The notes: generated by a model from the letters alone, not told the origin. DNA of 64,000 bases from Haloarcula sp. H-GB4 (GCF_030848575.1 NZ_JAVDDX010000004.1:217321-281320), one strand, 5' to 3'; counted from the first letter of the stretch, positions 44,558 through 53,526 are shown. Numbers and translations are program-made.

Positions 44558-44623
44558 CTGCTGTGGTTGCTACGGGACCGTGCTCGGTTTGAGTTGTTTG
44601 GAGGTCGGACTGCTGTCTGTTCC
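44558..44623 (+). pseudogene. Fragment resembling the UbiB N-terminus, opposite strand to ubiB
   Basis: The plus-strand reading LLWLLRDRARFELFGGRTAV matches the start of the UbiB-type protein encoded just to the right on the minus strand (ALAFLRDRRRFILFGSRRQV): L, RDR, RF, LFG, R and V align without gaps. No kinase region follows, so it would be a leftover of a second, inverted copy. A chance match cannot be excluded over 22 residues. Confidence 0.4.
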
Positions 44624-44648
44624 TCTGGGGAACCGGTGTGTCTGGGAG

Positions 44649-46214
44649 TCATGACTCGATATCGACGAGATAGACGAGGAGAAAGCCGGCTGCGACGGCA
44701 ACTGCAGGAATCTCGTACGGGCGCTCGTGGAATGTCAGAACCGCTGCGGCCACGATGAGCGCGCCGGCGATCACCGCGTATCCAAGCTTTTGCTCACCCG
44801 TTCCGCGACCTTCGACAGGGTCTGTCCGGACGACCAGTTCGCCCCGCTCAAGCCGGGCCAACGTTCTATCGACACGGGACGGGACCCGTGCCAGTGCGGG
44901 GAGCGACCGGCGAATATCTGCCCGCGTTTCCTCGATGAGTGCGTCGAGTTCGCTCTCGATGAGCCCCTGGTCGACGAGGAATGAACGCACAGCGGTGAGA
45001 AAGTCAAACTCCGGATCAAGCTGCCGACAGACACCCTCACCGACGGTCCCAACCCGGATGAGTAACATTACGTCCGGCGGAATTCGAAATGGGAACGCAC
45101 GGAGGTTCGTCGTCAATTCCGTAATGATCATCCGCCAGGTAATCTCTGAGCGGCCTTCGAGGTTCTCGATGACGAGTTCAAGCACCCGACCGACCTCGGC
45201 ACGGTTGACGTGTGGCTCGAGGACATCGAGCGCGACGAGCGCGTCTACCAAGTCGTCCACGTCACGACGGACGAGTGCCCGATAGAGCGCGATAATATCT
45301 TCCTGAACCGTGGGTGGAAGGCGTTCGCTCATACCGAAATCGAAGAGCAACAGCCGGCCGTCGTCCGTGACGGCGAGGTTACCCGGATGGGGATCAGCGT
45401 GGAACACACCGTCGATGAGCCCCATCTCTAGATACACATTGATCACCCGTGTCGCCATCTCGTGTGGCGTCATGTCGATACCGTCGAAGGCGTCGCTGTC
45501 GGTTATCTTCTGTCCGGTCAGATACTCCATCGCCAGCACCCGTTCCGAGCACAGGTCTTCATAGACGGCAGGGATGACGACTCGCTCATCGCCGTCGAAA
45601 TTCTCCCTGATATCAGCCATGACCGTCGCTTCGCGATCAAAATCCAGTTCGTCCAGGATTATGTCCTCAAAATCGTCAGCCGCGTTTTCGATCGAATACT
45701 GCTGGCGCTCGGTAGCGAAGGGGCGAATCAGTGGAACCAGTCCCCGGACGACTCGAAGGTCACGCGTAATCACGGGCTTCAATTCAGGACGCCGCACCTT
45801 CAGCGCGATTCGCTCACCTCGGTAGGCAGCGGTATAGACGTACGCGAGCGACCCGCCAGCGACCGGCTCGAGTGTCGACTGATCGAGTTCGTCGCCAAGC
45901 TCTTCGGCAATGACGTGCTTTGGATCTCCCCCCGCGCCTTCGGGAACCTCGTCTTGAAGGGTTCCGAAAACGTTGGCATAGACCGGCGGGACGATATCGG
46001 GGCGGGTCGAGAGTACCTGCCCAACTTTGATGAATGCCGGCCCGAGTTCGAGCATTGTGTCCCGGATCTCCTCGGCCCGTTGTCGATGGTTCTCGTCCGG
46101 GACCTGCCGTCGTGAGCCAAATAGGATGAACCGCCGCCGATCGCGGAGAAATGCCAGCGCGAAGGGTAGAAACCGGATGAAAACGACTAGATATCGGCGA
46201 AACAACCCACTCAT
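44649..46214 (-). CDS. UbiB/ABC1 (ADCK) family atypical kinase
   Basis: This 521-residue protein has the UbiB KxGQ motif FIKVGQVLSTRPD near residue 60, Ala-rich nucleotide loop GGSLAYVYTA near 120, catalytic FHADPHPGNLAV near 272 and metal-binding LFDFGMSERL near 290, and ends with two membrane helices (LGYAVIAGALIVAAAVL and IPAVAVAAGFLLVYLV). Relatives support quinone or lipid metabolism by ATP hydrolysis on membranes. Length and all key residues are normal. It is downstream of a 490-base gap and appears monocistronic. Confidence 0.92.
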   Translation of the reverse strand: MSGLFRRYLVVFIRFLPFALAFLRDRRRFILFGSRRQVPDENHRQRAEEIRDTMLELGPAFIKVGQVLSTRPDIVPPVYANVFGTLQDEVPEGAGGDPKHVIAEELGDELDQSTLEPVAGGSLAYVYTAAYRGERIALKVRRPELKPVITRDLRVVRGLVPLIRPFATERQQYSIENAADDFEDIILDELDFDREATVMADIRENFDGDERVVIPAVYEDLCSERVLAMEYLTGQKITDSDAFDGIDMTPHEMATRVINVYLEMGLIDGVFHADPHPGNLAVTDDGRLLLFDFGMSERLPPTVQEDIIALYRALVRRDVDDLVDALVALDVLEPHVNRAEVGRVLELVIENLEGRSEITWRMIITELTTNLRAFPFRIPPDVMLLIRVGTVGEGVCRQLDPEFDFLTAVRSFLVDQGLIESELDALIEETRADIRRSLPALARVPSRVDRTLARLERGELVVRTDPVEGRGTGEQKLGYAVIAGALIVAAAVLTFHERPYEIPAVAVAAGFLLVYLVDIES

Positions 46215-46707
46215 TCTATCGGAGTGAATAACGGTCGAGTGGCGTCAATTGACAGTACATACCCTGCTTTCGATCAAGCGGCATATATAGGTGGAGGAAA
46301 ATTACGGCCCCTCGTATAACCAGTCTCTTGATGTTGGATTGGCTGCTGATTTACTGGAATATCTCCGAACCTGATGGGACAGTCGAACAAGGAGATAACG
46401 AGCCGGAAGCAATAATTCCCATGCATCGAATGTCTCTCGATAGGAGCGATCAGAGAGACCGATAGACCGGCATAGAGCGTCTCTGATTTCGTCTTATAAT
46501 CCTTGGGATGGAATCCACCGTGTGGTAAACGGTGCGACTTCCTGCAGGGGGGTACCAGCTACATAGTCATCCAGTAAATGTCTGGATTGATAACTTCTCG
46601 CTCCCAGTGTTGAACCAGTACCGTAGCCGATGATATGCGTTCTGCCTGATTCCGTACTGTTAGGAAACTCACATAGATTTAATACATTTCGGTGACAGTT
46701 CTGAATT
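46215..46707. other. Non-coding stretch, possibly decayed
   Basis: This 493-base stretch is AT-richer than its surroundings. On the minus strand two adjoining frames separated by one stop read for about 90 codons, but I recognise no family and no start codon. At the right end a TATA-like ATTTAATACAT near 46676-46686 is the promoter of the gene at 46708. Confidence 0.35.
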
Positions 46708-47124
46708 ATGGTTGCTCAATCGACACAACGACAAGACTCGTTTTTTACGCTCCCATCGCATCCGGTGGGGTACCTCGCAATCGTAGCTACGCTTACCACT
46801 GCTGGTATCCACTTACTGCTTGGTCCACGTGTCATGGGATTCAGCCAGACATTAGGGTCGCTGTTCATCCTGAATGGGCTTGGATTTCTTGGAGGGATCT
46901 TCCTGTATAGTAGCCGATACTGGCGACCAGAACTGTTTCTTGTCGCTGCGGGATATGCCATTGCCACTATTCTCGCACTGTTTGCATTTCAGGGTTTCAG
47001 CCTTGACGCGTTCTATATGCAGGGGAACCTGAATCCGCTGGCTGTCGTCTCAAAGGCAGCTGAGGCTATCCTCGCCCTCTGTACCATCTACTTATACGGC
47101 TCTGCTGAAACCCTTAACAGGTGA
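46708..47124 (+). CDS. Haloarchaeal four-helix membrane protein
   Basis: This 138-residue protein has four hydrophobic segments, about residues 21-38, 46-66, 73-92 and 110-130, with short loops and a charged N-terminus. A TATA-like ATTTAATACA about 27 bases upstream supports the start (leaderless). The pattern matches uncharacterised haloarchaeal membrane proteins of this size; I do not assign a function. It stands alone between non-coding stretches. Confidence 0.7.
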   Translation: MVAQSTQRQDSFFTLPSHPVGYLAIVATLTTAGIHLLLGPRVMGFSQTLGSLFILNGLGFLGGIFLYSSRYWRPELFLVAAGYAIATILALFAFQGFSLDAFYMQGNLNPLAVVSKAAEAILALCTIYLYGSAETLNR

Positions 47125-47200
47125 CAATTCCTGACCCGATTATAGTGAATACAGCAAACACAGACATTATTATGATTGGAGTTTGATTTGTCAAGCACAA

Positions 47201-47341
47201 ATGCTAAACAGACTGGGGGAAGCAATAAAGCAGATTCGGATTGTCAAGGAAGATATAGACGACCCTGAACTGAATAAAGAACTGGAACACGCTCTGGAAC
47301 CGCTTAACAACGTGGTGGAGATCGTTGAAGACGACGATTGA
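47201..47341 (+). CDS. Small acidic protein, 46 residues
   Basis: The frame encodes 46 residues with about 14 acidic ones, an amphipathic helix pattern (LNRLGEAIKQIRIVKEDID) and a DDD terminus, typical halophile composition. ACATTATTATGA lies about 27-37 bases before the ATG as a possible TATA element. No family recognised. It may be a small regulatory or chaperone-like protein; expression needs evidence. Confidence 0.5.
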   Translation: MLNRLGEAIKQIRIVKEDIDDPELNKELEHALEPLNNVVEIVEDDD

Positions 47342-47739
47342 TTCATATTGTTGACTGGTTCTTCTTAGAAAGCTCTGTATTATATGCAGTAGCTACCTCA
47401 CGGCTGTTTCAGCGTCAGAAGTGTCGAAACTAGGGTTCCAACAGAGCCACTTATACAGAACATCCGCTCCGTGAGACGACTATTTTGGCTGTGCATAGAG
47501 ATCTACGACGGAGGGTGGTTCAACGACACACTGGGTACCGCACGGCAACCAGCGAATTTGTGAATCAGTTCCAACCCATAGATTGGTTCAGATCTTGAGT
47601 ACCGTTTGTCGTCCTCAATCGAGTGACATTGTGGCCTCACCGATTCGAGGTGACGCGTACGTAGCATATGGGAATCATGTCAACCACCGTCGACGCCGAG
47701 AGTAACAGAAATAAGTGCCGGAGACTGGTCCGGACAGGT
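47342..47739. other. Non-coding stretch before the acetyltransferase
   Basis: No gene is evident if the acetyltransferase starts at 47740. At 47438-47453 the sequence GGTTCCAACAGAGCC reads on the minus strand as GGCTCTGTTGGAACC, which resembles the terminal repeat of IS6-family elements. I find no matching second end or transposase, so an insertion-sequence scar is only a possibility. Confidence 0.35.
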
Positions 47740-48273
47740 ATGGAGATTGTGGAACTCCCCCCGAAGGAGGCTGCTGTCCGTCGCTTTATCAAGGAGCTCT
47801 GGCTCCCGTACTACCGCGAACTCGAAGCAACTGTCGATACGTTCTCACTCGCCGACGATGTCGACCTCGTCGCAGCGGAACTCCCGTTCCGCGTCGACCG
47901 CCTCGATTCGGCGGAATATCGGACATGGATCGCCATCGATGGATTCACCGACGGGACTCCGCTTGCCGATACCGATGGCGAGTTTGCCGGGTATATCGCG
48001 GCCGAAATAGATGAAGCGCCGAGTGTTTTTGACCGCCCCGACCGAATGTTCATCTGTGACATCTACGTTGGCGAACCATATCGCGGCACGGGACTAGCAG
48101 ACGACCTGTTTGACCGTCCAAGAGACTGGGCACACGACGCCGGGTGTGAGGAGTTCAGTCTCGACCCGCACGTAGACAACGACCGAGCCAACGCCTTCTA
48201 CGAGAAGCTCGGTTTCGAGCGGACAAAGTATCACATGGTAGCCAGCGTAGAAGACCGGAGAGATCACGAGTGA
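47740..48273 (+). CDS. GNAT family N-acetyltransferase
   Basis: From the ATG at 47740 the protein has 177 residues; an in-frame ATG at 47668 would add 24 residues without family character. The acetyl-CoA-binding motif A is FICDIYVGEPYRGTGLADDLFDRPRDWA (split around residues 105-130; Q/RxxGxG/A as YRGTGLA), followed by ANAFYEKLGFERTKYHM, the typical motif B. It transfers acetyl groups to an amine of a small molecule or protein; the acceptor is unknown. Confidence 0.82.
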   Translation: MEIVELPPKEAAVRRFIKELWLPYYRELEATVDTFSLADDVDLVAAELPFRVDRLDSAEYRTWIAIDGFTDGTPLADTDGEFAGYIAAEIDEAPSVFDRPDRMFICDIYVGEPYRGTGLADDLFDRPRDWAHDAGCEEFSLDPHVDNDRANAFYEKLGFERTKYHMVASVEDRRDHE

Positions 48274-48368
48274 GGGCAGCGCGCCGGAAACAACCACACA
48301 GGACCTGCTCTAAACATCGCTGTCTCGAGAAGAGGTGTAGGCCCCGACACAGCGCCAGTCGCTTCCCC

Positions 48369-48872
48369 TCAGACCCGGCCGTTGATCGCGTCCGCAACGC
48401 GCTGGTAGTCGAACAGGCGCTCCGCTTCGGGCAGGGGTTCCCCGAGGCCATTCCACGCGCCGAACTGGTCGGGATACAGTTGCTTTGCGGCGGCCTCCGT
48501 CTGGAAGAGGTTGATGATTGGGCCCTGATACTCGGTGCCGCCGCGGTAGAGTCGGTCCTCGTCGACGGCGGTTAGCTGGCTTCCGACCGGGTCGTCACGC
48601 AACTGCTCGACGCCGGACTCGAAGGTGACCTCCCCAACCGGTTCCATCGACACCGAGTAAGAACTGCTCGCGGTCGCCGCGTCCCCGGTCGTAGTCCCCT
48701 GCCCATCGGTGACTGTCGCCGTGCCATCGTTCTCTGCTGGCGTATCTCCAGTTGCGGACGCCGCCTCTTCGGCCCCGGACTGGCAACCAGCTACCCCCAG
48801 CGTCCCAACAGCACCGACGCTCGTTCGCAGGATGCGACGCCTCGTCACCGATGTCGCCTCGCTGTCATTCAT
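48369..48872 (-). CDS. Internally deleted iron-type ABC substrate-binding lipoprotein
   Basis: This 167-residue protein keeps both ends of a FecB/BtuF-type binding protein. It has a Tat lipoprotein signal (TRRRILRTSVG, lipobox VAGC with Cys30), a Thr/Ala/Asp spacer and SYSVSMEPVGEVTFE at 71-85. It then goes directly to GVEQLRDDPVGSQLTAVDEDRLYRGG and QGPIINLFQTEAAA, the C-terminal end of the family. Compared with the paralogue at 49034, about 245 central residues are missing, in frame. A DtxR-type box lies 6 bases before the start. A functional short form or a pseudogene are both possible. Confidence 0.8.
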   Translation of the reverse strand: MNDSEATSVTRRRILRTSVGAVGTLGVAGCQSGAEEAASATGDTPAENDGTATVTDGQGTTTGDAATASSSYSVSMEPVGEVTFESGVEQLRDDPVGSQLTAVDEDRLYRGGTEYQGPIINLFQTEAAAKQLYPDQFGAWNGLGEPLPEAERLFDYQRVADAINGRV

Positions 48873-48878
48873 AAAATT

Positions 48879-48892
48879 TTAGGCAGGCCTAA
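48879..48892. promoter_or_regulatory. DtxR/IdeR-type metalloregulator box, left
   Basis: TTAGGC-AG-GCCTAA: two perfect 6-base arms. It fits the DtxR/IdeR operator type (TTAGGTTAGGCTAACCTAA). It lies between a TATA-like TTATTATATTT and the start at 48872, so a bound repressor would block transcription of the deleted lipoprotein. Confidence 0.75.
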
Positions 48893-49015
48893 ATATAATA
48901 AGCGTTGTGCTTCGGACACGCCGGAGTAACGACAGTCGGCGGAGGATGCTGTGGTTCTGCACAGCAGGGCAGACTAATTTCAGTTGGAGACACATTCCAA
49001 TAGGCTTTTATTGTT

Positions 49016-49029
49016 TTAGGCAAGCCTAA
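49016..49029. promoter_or_regulatory. DtxR/IdeR-type metalloregulator box, right
   Basis: TTAGGC-AA-GCCTAA, the same palindrome as at 48879 with a different centre, 4 bases before the ATG at 49034 and just after a TATA-like CTTTTATTG. Iron-dependent repression of the lipoprotein gene is the natural reading. Confidence 0.75.
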
Positions 49030-49033
49030 AAAT

Positions 49034-50134
49034 ATGCGACGACGAACCTATCTCGCAAGTGGAACAGTAATCGCAAGTGGTCTGCTGGCAGGCTGTCGTA
49101 GTGGGAGCAGTGAGAGTGAGTCAACGCCCGAAGCGGCCGACTCTTACACTGTCTCGATGGAACCTATGGGGCCCGTAACCTTCGATGGGCCTCCCGAAGA
49201 TTGGGTGGCACTGCTCCCGAGCTACGCCGACATGGGAATGGCCCTTGACGCAGGCCAGACGCTCGGAATACAGTTGCCATACCGGTATGCCACCGAGTTT
49301 TACGAAGAACTTCCCGGTGTCGAGTACGACCCCGATGCGGTGACGACACTCAATCAGGACGGTGTCGACAAGGAGCGGTTCTACCAGATGGATGCTGACG
49401 TCCACTTCATGGAACCAAACCAGCTACGCAACTGGTACGACTGGGACGAGCGGGACATTCAGGAAGTCAAAGAGAACATCGGTCCCTTCTTCGGGAACTT
49501 CATCCGGCGGCGGAGCGACGACTGGCACGACTACCCATACTACTCGCTGTATGAGGCCTTCGAGAAGATTGCACAGGTCTTCGACCGCGAGCAGCGCTAC
49601 CAGCAGTTCGCGTCGTTCCACGAGGAGTTCCTGACGAACCTCCAGGAGCGACTGCCCGAAACGACTCCAGAAGCGGCACTGCTCTACCCCGCAGACGAGA
49701 CACCGGAGACGTTCTACCCCTACCAGCTCTACGACGGTGGTGTCGGAAAGAAACACTGGCGTGATCTACGGCTCCGGGACGCTTTCGAGGGGACCGACGT
49801 CGGACACTATTCGGGCAACACGAGTCTCAAAGTGGATTTCGAGACGCTGCTGGATATTGACCCGGATGTCCTGCTGGTCCGCGGGCAGGTCGAAAAGGAT
49901 CAGGCGACTTTCGAGGAGACTATCGTTGAGTCGCTACGGAACAACCCTGTCGCCAGTGAACTGAGCGCCGTCCAGAATGACGCGGTCTACCGTGGTGGCT
50001 ATCTCGATCAGGGGCCGATCATCAATCTCTTTCAGACAGAAGTCGCGGCCCAGCGGATTTACTCCGACGAATTTTCCGATGAGACATTGTTCGACCGGCA
50101 ACGGGTGGCGGACATAATCAACGGCGATAGCTGA
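49034..50134 (+). CDS. Iron/siderophore-type ABC substrate-binding lipoprotein
   Basis: This 366-residue protein starts MRRRTYLASG with a twin-arginine-like motif and a lipobox LAGC (Cys21), then SYTVSMEPMGPVTF, and has a type III (helical-backbone) binding fold ending in AVYRGGYLDQGPIINLFQTEVAA. It belongs to the FecB/BtuF group, which binds ferric siderophores or other metal complexes outside the membrane. No permease or ATPase is adjacent, so it must use a transporter encoded elsewhere or act as a stand-alone binder. The metalloregulator box just before the ATG supports an iron role. Confidence 0.85.
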   Translation: MRRRTYLASGTVIASGLLAGCRSGSSESESTPEAADSYTVSMEPMGPVTFDGPPEDWVALLPSYADMGMALDAGQTLGIQLPYRYATEFYEELPGVEYDPDAVTTLNQDGVDKERFYQMDADVHFMEPNQLRNWYDWDERDIQEVKENIGPFFGNFIRRRSDDWHDYPYYSLYEAFEKIAQVFDREQRYQQFASFHEEFLTNLQERLPETTPEAALLYPADETPETFYPYQLYDGGVGKKHWRDLRLRDAFEGTDVGHYSGNTSLKVDFETLLDIDPDVLLVRGQVEKDQATFEETIVESLRNNPVASELSAVQNDAVYRGGYLDQGPIINLFQTEVAAQRIYSDEFSDETLFDRQRVADIINGDS

Positions 50135-50220
50135 CTGCCTGCGGTGACGGCCTGCTACGAAATCAGTGCCATCGATGGCGACTGCAGCGAGAGCGTCCCC
50201 AAGTCAGAAATCTTCGCTCA

Positions 50221-50742
50221 TCAGTACTGTTGAACTTCTAGGCCCTGAACGCGGTCAAAGCGCCTGCCACGCGTAACGATCCGCGCGCCATTGTGGCGAC
50301 ACACCCCTGCGATGAGTGTCTCACCGAGGTTGACGCGCTCGCCGGCGATGATGAGCAAACTCCACGCGGGGACCCCCTTCTCGTTCCGGAACGAGAACGG
50401 CTGTGGCAGGGCACCCGCATTCGCTACCTTGTGTGCGAGTCGTGCTGTGCCGAACAGCGTGGCGTTAATCGCCGACGTCGTCGAAAACAGCGCGCCAACC
50501 GCGACGAGAACGAAAGCTGCCTGTTGAATCAGCGAATCGGTAAAGAGCCTGCTCGCCGCAACAGCGAGCACGGTCTCGTTGAACTGGAGTATCCCTCGGG
50601 CGATAAGATTGTCGTCGTCACGAACGCGACGTGGACGTAGATAATTGTCGATATGGCTATCGAAGGGTAAATTCTCGCCTTCATAGTTTTGATACCACTT
50701 TGATGTCGGTGTATTCGTAGGAGAGTAACTGGAAACCCCCAA
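50221..50742 (-). pseudogene. Chimeric remnant: amino acid permease fragment joined to a PIN domain end
   Basis: The middle reads VLVAVGALFSTTSAINATLFGTARLAHKV and ALPQPFSFRNEKGVPAWSLLI, in the pattern of an internal APC-family amino acid permease segment. Immediately afterwards the frame becomes NLGETLIAGVCRHNGARIVTRGRRFDRVQGLEV, the C-terminal end of a VapC-like PIN domain. Neither part is complete: the permease lacks its other helices and the PIN domain lacks the first acidic residues. It is best read as debris joined by deletion. Confidence 0.6.
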
Positions 50743-50923
50743 AAGAGACGAAAATGGCTCCGATTCCTACGATCGGTGTGAGCAACCCCTGGAGAGATCT
50801 CGATCAGTTCCAGATATGACTCCAGCTACGTGTCAACGGCGTCGGGAACGAAATCACGCAGAAACGCTCACTCCTCCACGCTCAACGATTTCTCTGGACG
50901 GCAGCGTCCCCGTAGCTTGGTCC

Positions 50924-51025
50924 TACCGGTTTAATCTGAGGCACGCCGGAGACAGCCTGACGCATAATGTTACCGGCTACGAGCGTATTGGAGTTAACCG
51001 CCGAGTAACTAAACAGATAGTTGAC
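50924..51025 (-). pseudogene. Second, shorter amino acid permease remnant
   Basis: The minus-strand reading VNYLFSYSAVNSNTLVAGN and IMRQAVSGVPQ repeats the pattern of the permease fragment at 50221-50742 (VGALFSTTSAINATLFGTAR ... ALPQ) with substitutions and a small gap. It is too short and degenerate to function. Confidence 0.4.
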
Positions 51026-51041
51026 GATACGGCGGATAAGC

Positions 51042-52754
51042 ATGCCGATGCTCGAGACGGAACGTAGCCCCGCCCTCACTTTTCGGAGCGCTCTCGAGTC
51101 CTGGGGAATGCCGGCATTCTACGTCGTGTTCATAGCGCTGGCGGTCATCCCACCTCTGATTTACCTCCGACAGCCGCTGTTGCACGACGAGATGACCTAT
51201 CTCGTCATCGGCCGTGAGATAGCCTCCGGAGGGACGCTCTACGCTGGTATCGCGGACCACAAGACCCCAGCCATATACTACCTGACAGCACTGCTCTGGG
51301 AGACGGTTCCTGAACCGTACCTCGCCGGACGGATACTCGTCTACGCGGTCCACGCGACGACAGCACTGCTCGTCTTCCGTCTCGGTTCGCTGTGGGGACG
51401 CCCGGTCGCGGCCGTCGGCTCTCTCGCGTACCTGTTCGGGGTGTACGCGCCGGTATTCGACGGGTTCATCGTCATGACTGAGCCGTTCGCCGCACTGTTC
51501 TTGACCGTAGCGGTGCTGTGGTTGTTCGCCGAGCGGCGCATGACCGACCTCCTCGTTGGGCTGTCACTTGCGTTTGGGGTGCTGTTCAACCAGACCGTTC
51601 TCCTGTTTGGGCTGGTCATCATCAGCTGGTCGCTCACCTGCCTCTACGCTGGCGAGACCGACCTGCGGACCGTCGCGGGCCGCTACAGCCGAGTCGGGGC
51701 GGCCTTCCTCACGCCGCTCGGGCTCGTGGCGCTGTTCATGGCGAGCCGGGGAACTCTTGATGCGACGCTCTGGTACACCTTCGTTCTGCCCCTTAACCAC
51801 TACAACCCGCCGTATTTCCTCGACGGGCAGTTGCTGAGCGCGGCCTCCTACCTTCCGGTGTGGCTGCTCGCGGGCGGGACCGCCCTCTACGTGTTCCGGT
51901 CGATACCTTCGCGGTCGTTCGACACCCGACTCGCATTTCTCTCGCTGTGGCTCGTCGTCATGTCGGTTCCGGGCCTGCAGGCGTTCCATGGCGGCCACCG
52001 GTATATTTTTGTCATGCCGGCGGCCGCTGTGCTCGCCGGCGTCGGCCTTCGCCGGCTTGTCAGCTTCCTCGCTAACGGGCCGAGGCGACTCTCACGGGGG
52101 GAGTGGGCCGGTCTGACGGTCGCTGTCGCTGCCTCCGAGACAGTCCTTACACTCGTCGCGGCAAACAGTGGGTATCAGTACTTGTTCCTTTTAGAATTCG
52201 GCTTCGCTATGATGTTCGTCGGTGCTATCGTCCTGAGTTACAGCGTCGTTCGGTGGGCCGGGAGCCTCGGCCGACTTGACACCAGCCAATGGGTTGCACT
52301 GGTCGCTGGTGTTTTCCTCGTGCTCTCCGCGCTTGGAGGGACGGTGGCCGTTGATGGGGTTAGAGAAATCAGGCTCAGCGGCGAACACATCGAAACGCAA
52401 TCGGCTACCGCCGAGGAACTCGACGAAGTCGTCGACGGACGATTCTACTCGCTTGGCCCACCCACGAGCTACGAACTGGCATACTTCGGCGAGGCTCGCC
52501 CCGTACGGACGTTCATTACGCCCCCCTACGGGGAACCACTCGCTGACCGGGTCGTGACGGAACTCGAGCGAGACGAAGTACCCTACGTGCTCGTAAGGAG
52601 CGAGCAGGTCGGTGACGGTCGTATCGATTCGACCCATGGCTACTACCCCAACGCACGAGAGCCGCTAGTCGCGTACATCGAGGCCAACTACGAACCGGTC
52701 GCGGAACACAACGGATTCGTCGTCTACGAGCGGGTGTCCGACCGACGGGACTGA
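51042..52754 (+). CDS. GT-C superfamily membrane glycosyltransferase-like protein
   Basis: From the ATG at 51042 the protein has 570 residues (51048 is equally possible). About a dozen hydrophobic segments occur up to residue 445, then a soluble domain of about 125 residues. The first extracellular loop has LLHDEMTYLVIGREIASGG with Asp49-Glu50, followed by HKTPAIYYLTALLWE, the acidic-pair pattern of dolichyl-phosphate-dependent GT-C/PMT enzymes. It is likely to transfer a sugar from a lipid carrier outside the membrane. No glycan operon surrounds it; both sides hold degraded genes. Confidence 0.75.
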   Translation: MPMLETERSPALTFRSALESWGMPAFYVVFIALAVIPPLIYLRQPLLHDEMTYLVIGREIASGGTLYAGIADHKTPAIYYLTALLWETVPEPYLAGRILVYAVHATTALLVFRLGSLWGRPVAAVGSLAYLFGVYAPVFDGFIVMTEPFAALFLTVAVLWLFAERRMTDLLVGLSLAFGVLFNQTVLLFGLVIISWSLTCLYAGETDLRTVAGRYSRVGAAFLTPLGLVALFMASRGTLDATLWYTFVLPLNHYNPPYFLDGQLLSAASYLPVWLLAGGTALYVFRSIPSRSFDTRLAFLSLWLVVMSVPGLQAFHGGHRYIFVMPAAAVLAGVGLRRLVSFLANGPRRLSRGEWAGLTVAVAASETVLTLVAANSGYQYLFLLEFGFAMMFVGAIVLSYSVVRWAGSLGRLDTSQWVALVAGVFLVLSALGGTVAVDGVREIRLSGEHIETQSATAEELDEVVDGRFYSLGPPTSYELAYFGEARPVRTFITPPYGEPLADRVVTELERDEVPYVLVRSEQVGDGRIDSTHGYYPNAREPLVAYIEANYEPVAEHNGFVVYERVSDRRD

Positions 52755-53145
52755 TTCACCTGTGCACTCGGCTCCGCGGGCCGATACCAATCGTTTGCCA
52801 CCCGTTGTAGTCATCAACTGCTGTATGAACACAACCACACAGATGGATTATCCGCATCTCGGGAAACATGGTCGCCGCTGCGGGAGTGCACTGCTCAGCT
52901 CACGCAAGGCGTAGTTCAAATCACTGTTTACCAGCATGAAAATACGGGGAAGCGTCTCGGAGCTGTTTAGGCTCCCCATCTGGAGAGCGTTACACCGCTC
53001 ATCGAGTAACAACCACTAAGTGGCTGTCATACTAACATAACCGTGCGGCAATCCAATACGCCGCCGACCGCGAGAGCGGTTCTGAACGACGAGAGTCGTA
53101 CAGCTCGTGTCCTTTGGTAGTACGGTTCTCGTCAGCTCTTTCGCT
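52755..53145. other. Non-coding stretch after the GT-C gene
   Basis: About 390 bases without a gene I can support. A hairpin-forming pair occurs around GGGGAAGCGTC ... GGCTCCCC (52950-52980), too irregular to call a terminator. Confidence 0.35.
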
Positions 53146-53526
53146 TCACGGCGGACAATTAACTCTGGTGGACGACAGCCAGGTCTCAATCGAGGTTACA
53201 AAGCGATTCGTGTGTCGTTCAGAGAGCAAGCGCGAAAACGAACTACGATCGGTGCTCGCCACGACTACGACAAGGTCATAATTAGTAGCGTTGCGTTCGA
53301 GAAAACGTTCGACGGAGTCGTGCGCAACTCTCGTTTCGACGGGCCTGTCGAATGGCTGTTCGAGATTTTCGAGCATTATCTCGGCGTTTCTTTGACCGGC
53401 ACGTTGCTCGATGCAAGTGCAGTCACTAATGCTTCCATGTTTCGGGCAGAGTCGCTGGGTGCACTCGAGCATTGCGTTCGCAACCAGGCCTGCAGTCCTC
53501 ATCATAACGAGAATATGATGCCACTC
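53146..53526 (-). pseudogene. Degraded universal stress protein domain
   Basis: The minus-strand frame reads EWHHILVMMRTAGLVANAML, later RVAHDSVERFLERNATNYDLVVVVASTDRSSFSRLLSER, in the order of a USP fold (ILV start, D-x-I-x-V strand, G-S-R-like loop). The ATP-binding glycines (GxxG) are lost and there is no proper start, as the frame runs into the next gene. Probably the remnant of a USP domain once attached to a transporter. Confidence 0.4.

Noticed and set aside
46215..46707. About 90 minus-strand codons in two adjoining frames
   Set aside because: Interrupted by a stop, no start codon and no family recognised; expected by chance in a 490-base gap.
47433..47455. IS6-family-like terminal sequence GGCTCTGTTGGAACC
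   Set aside because: No second end, target duplication or transposase fragment was found, so an insertion sequence cannot be called.
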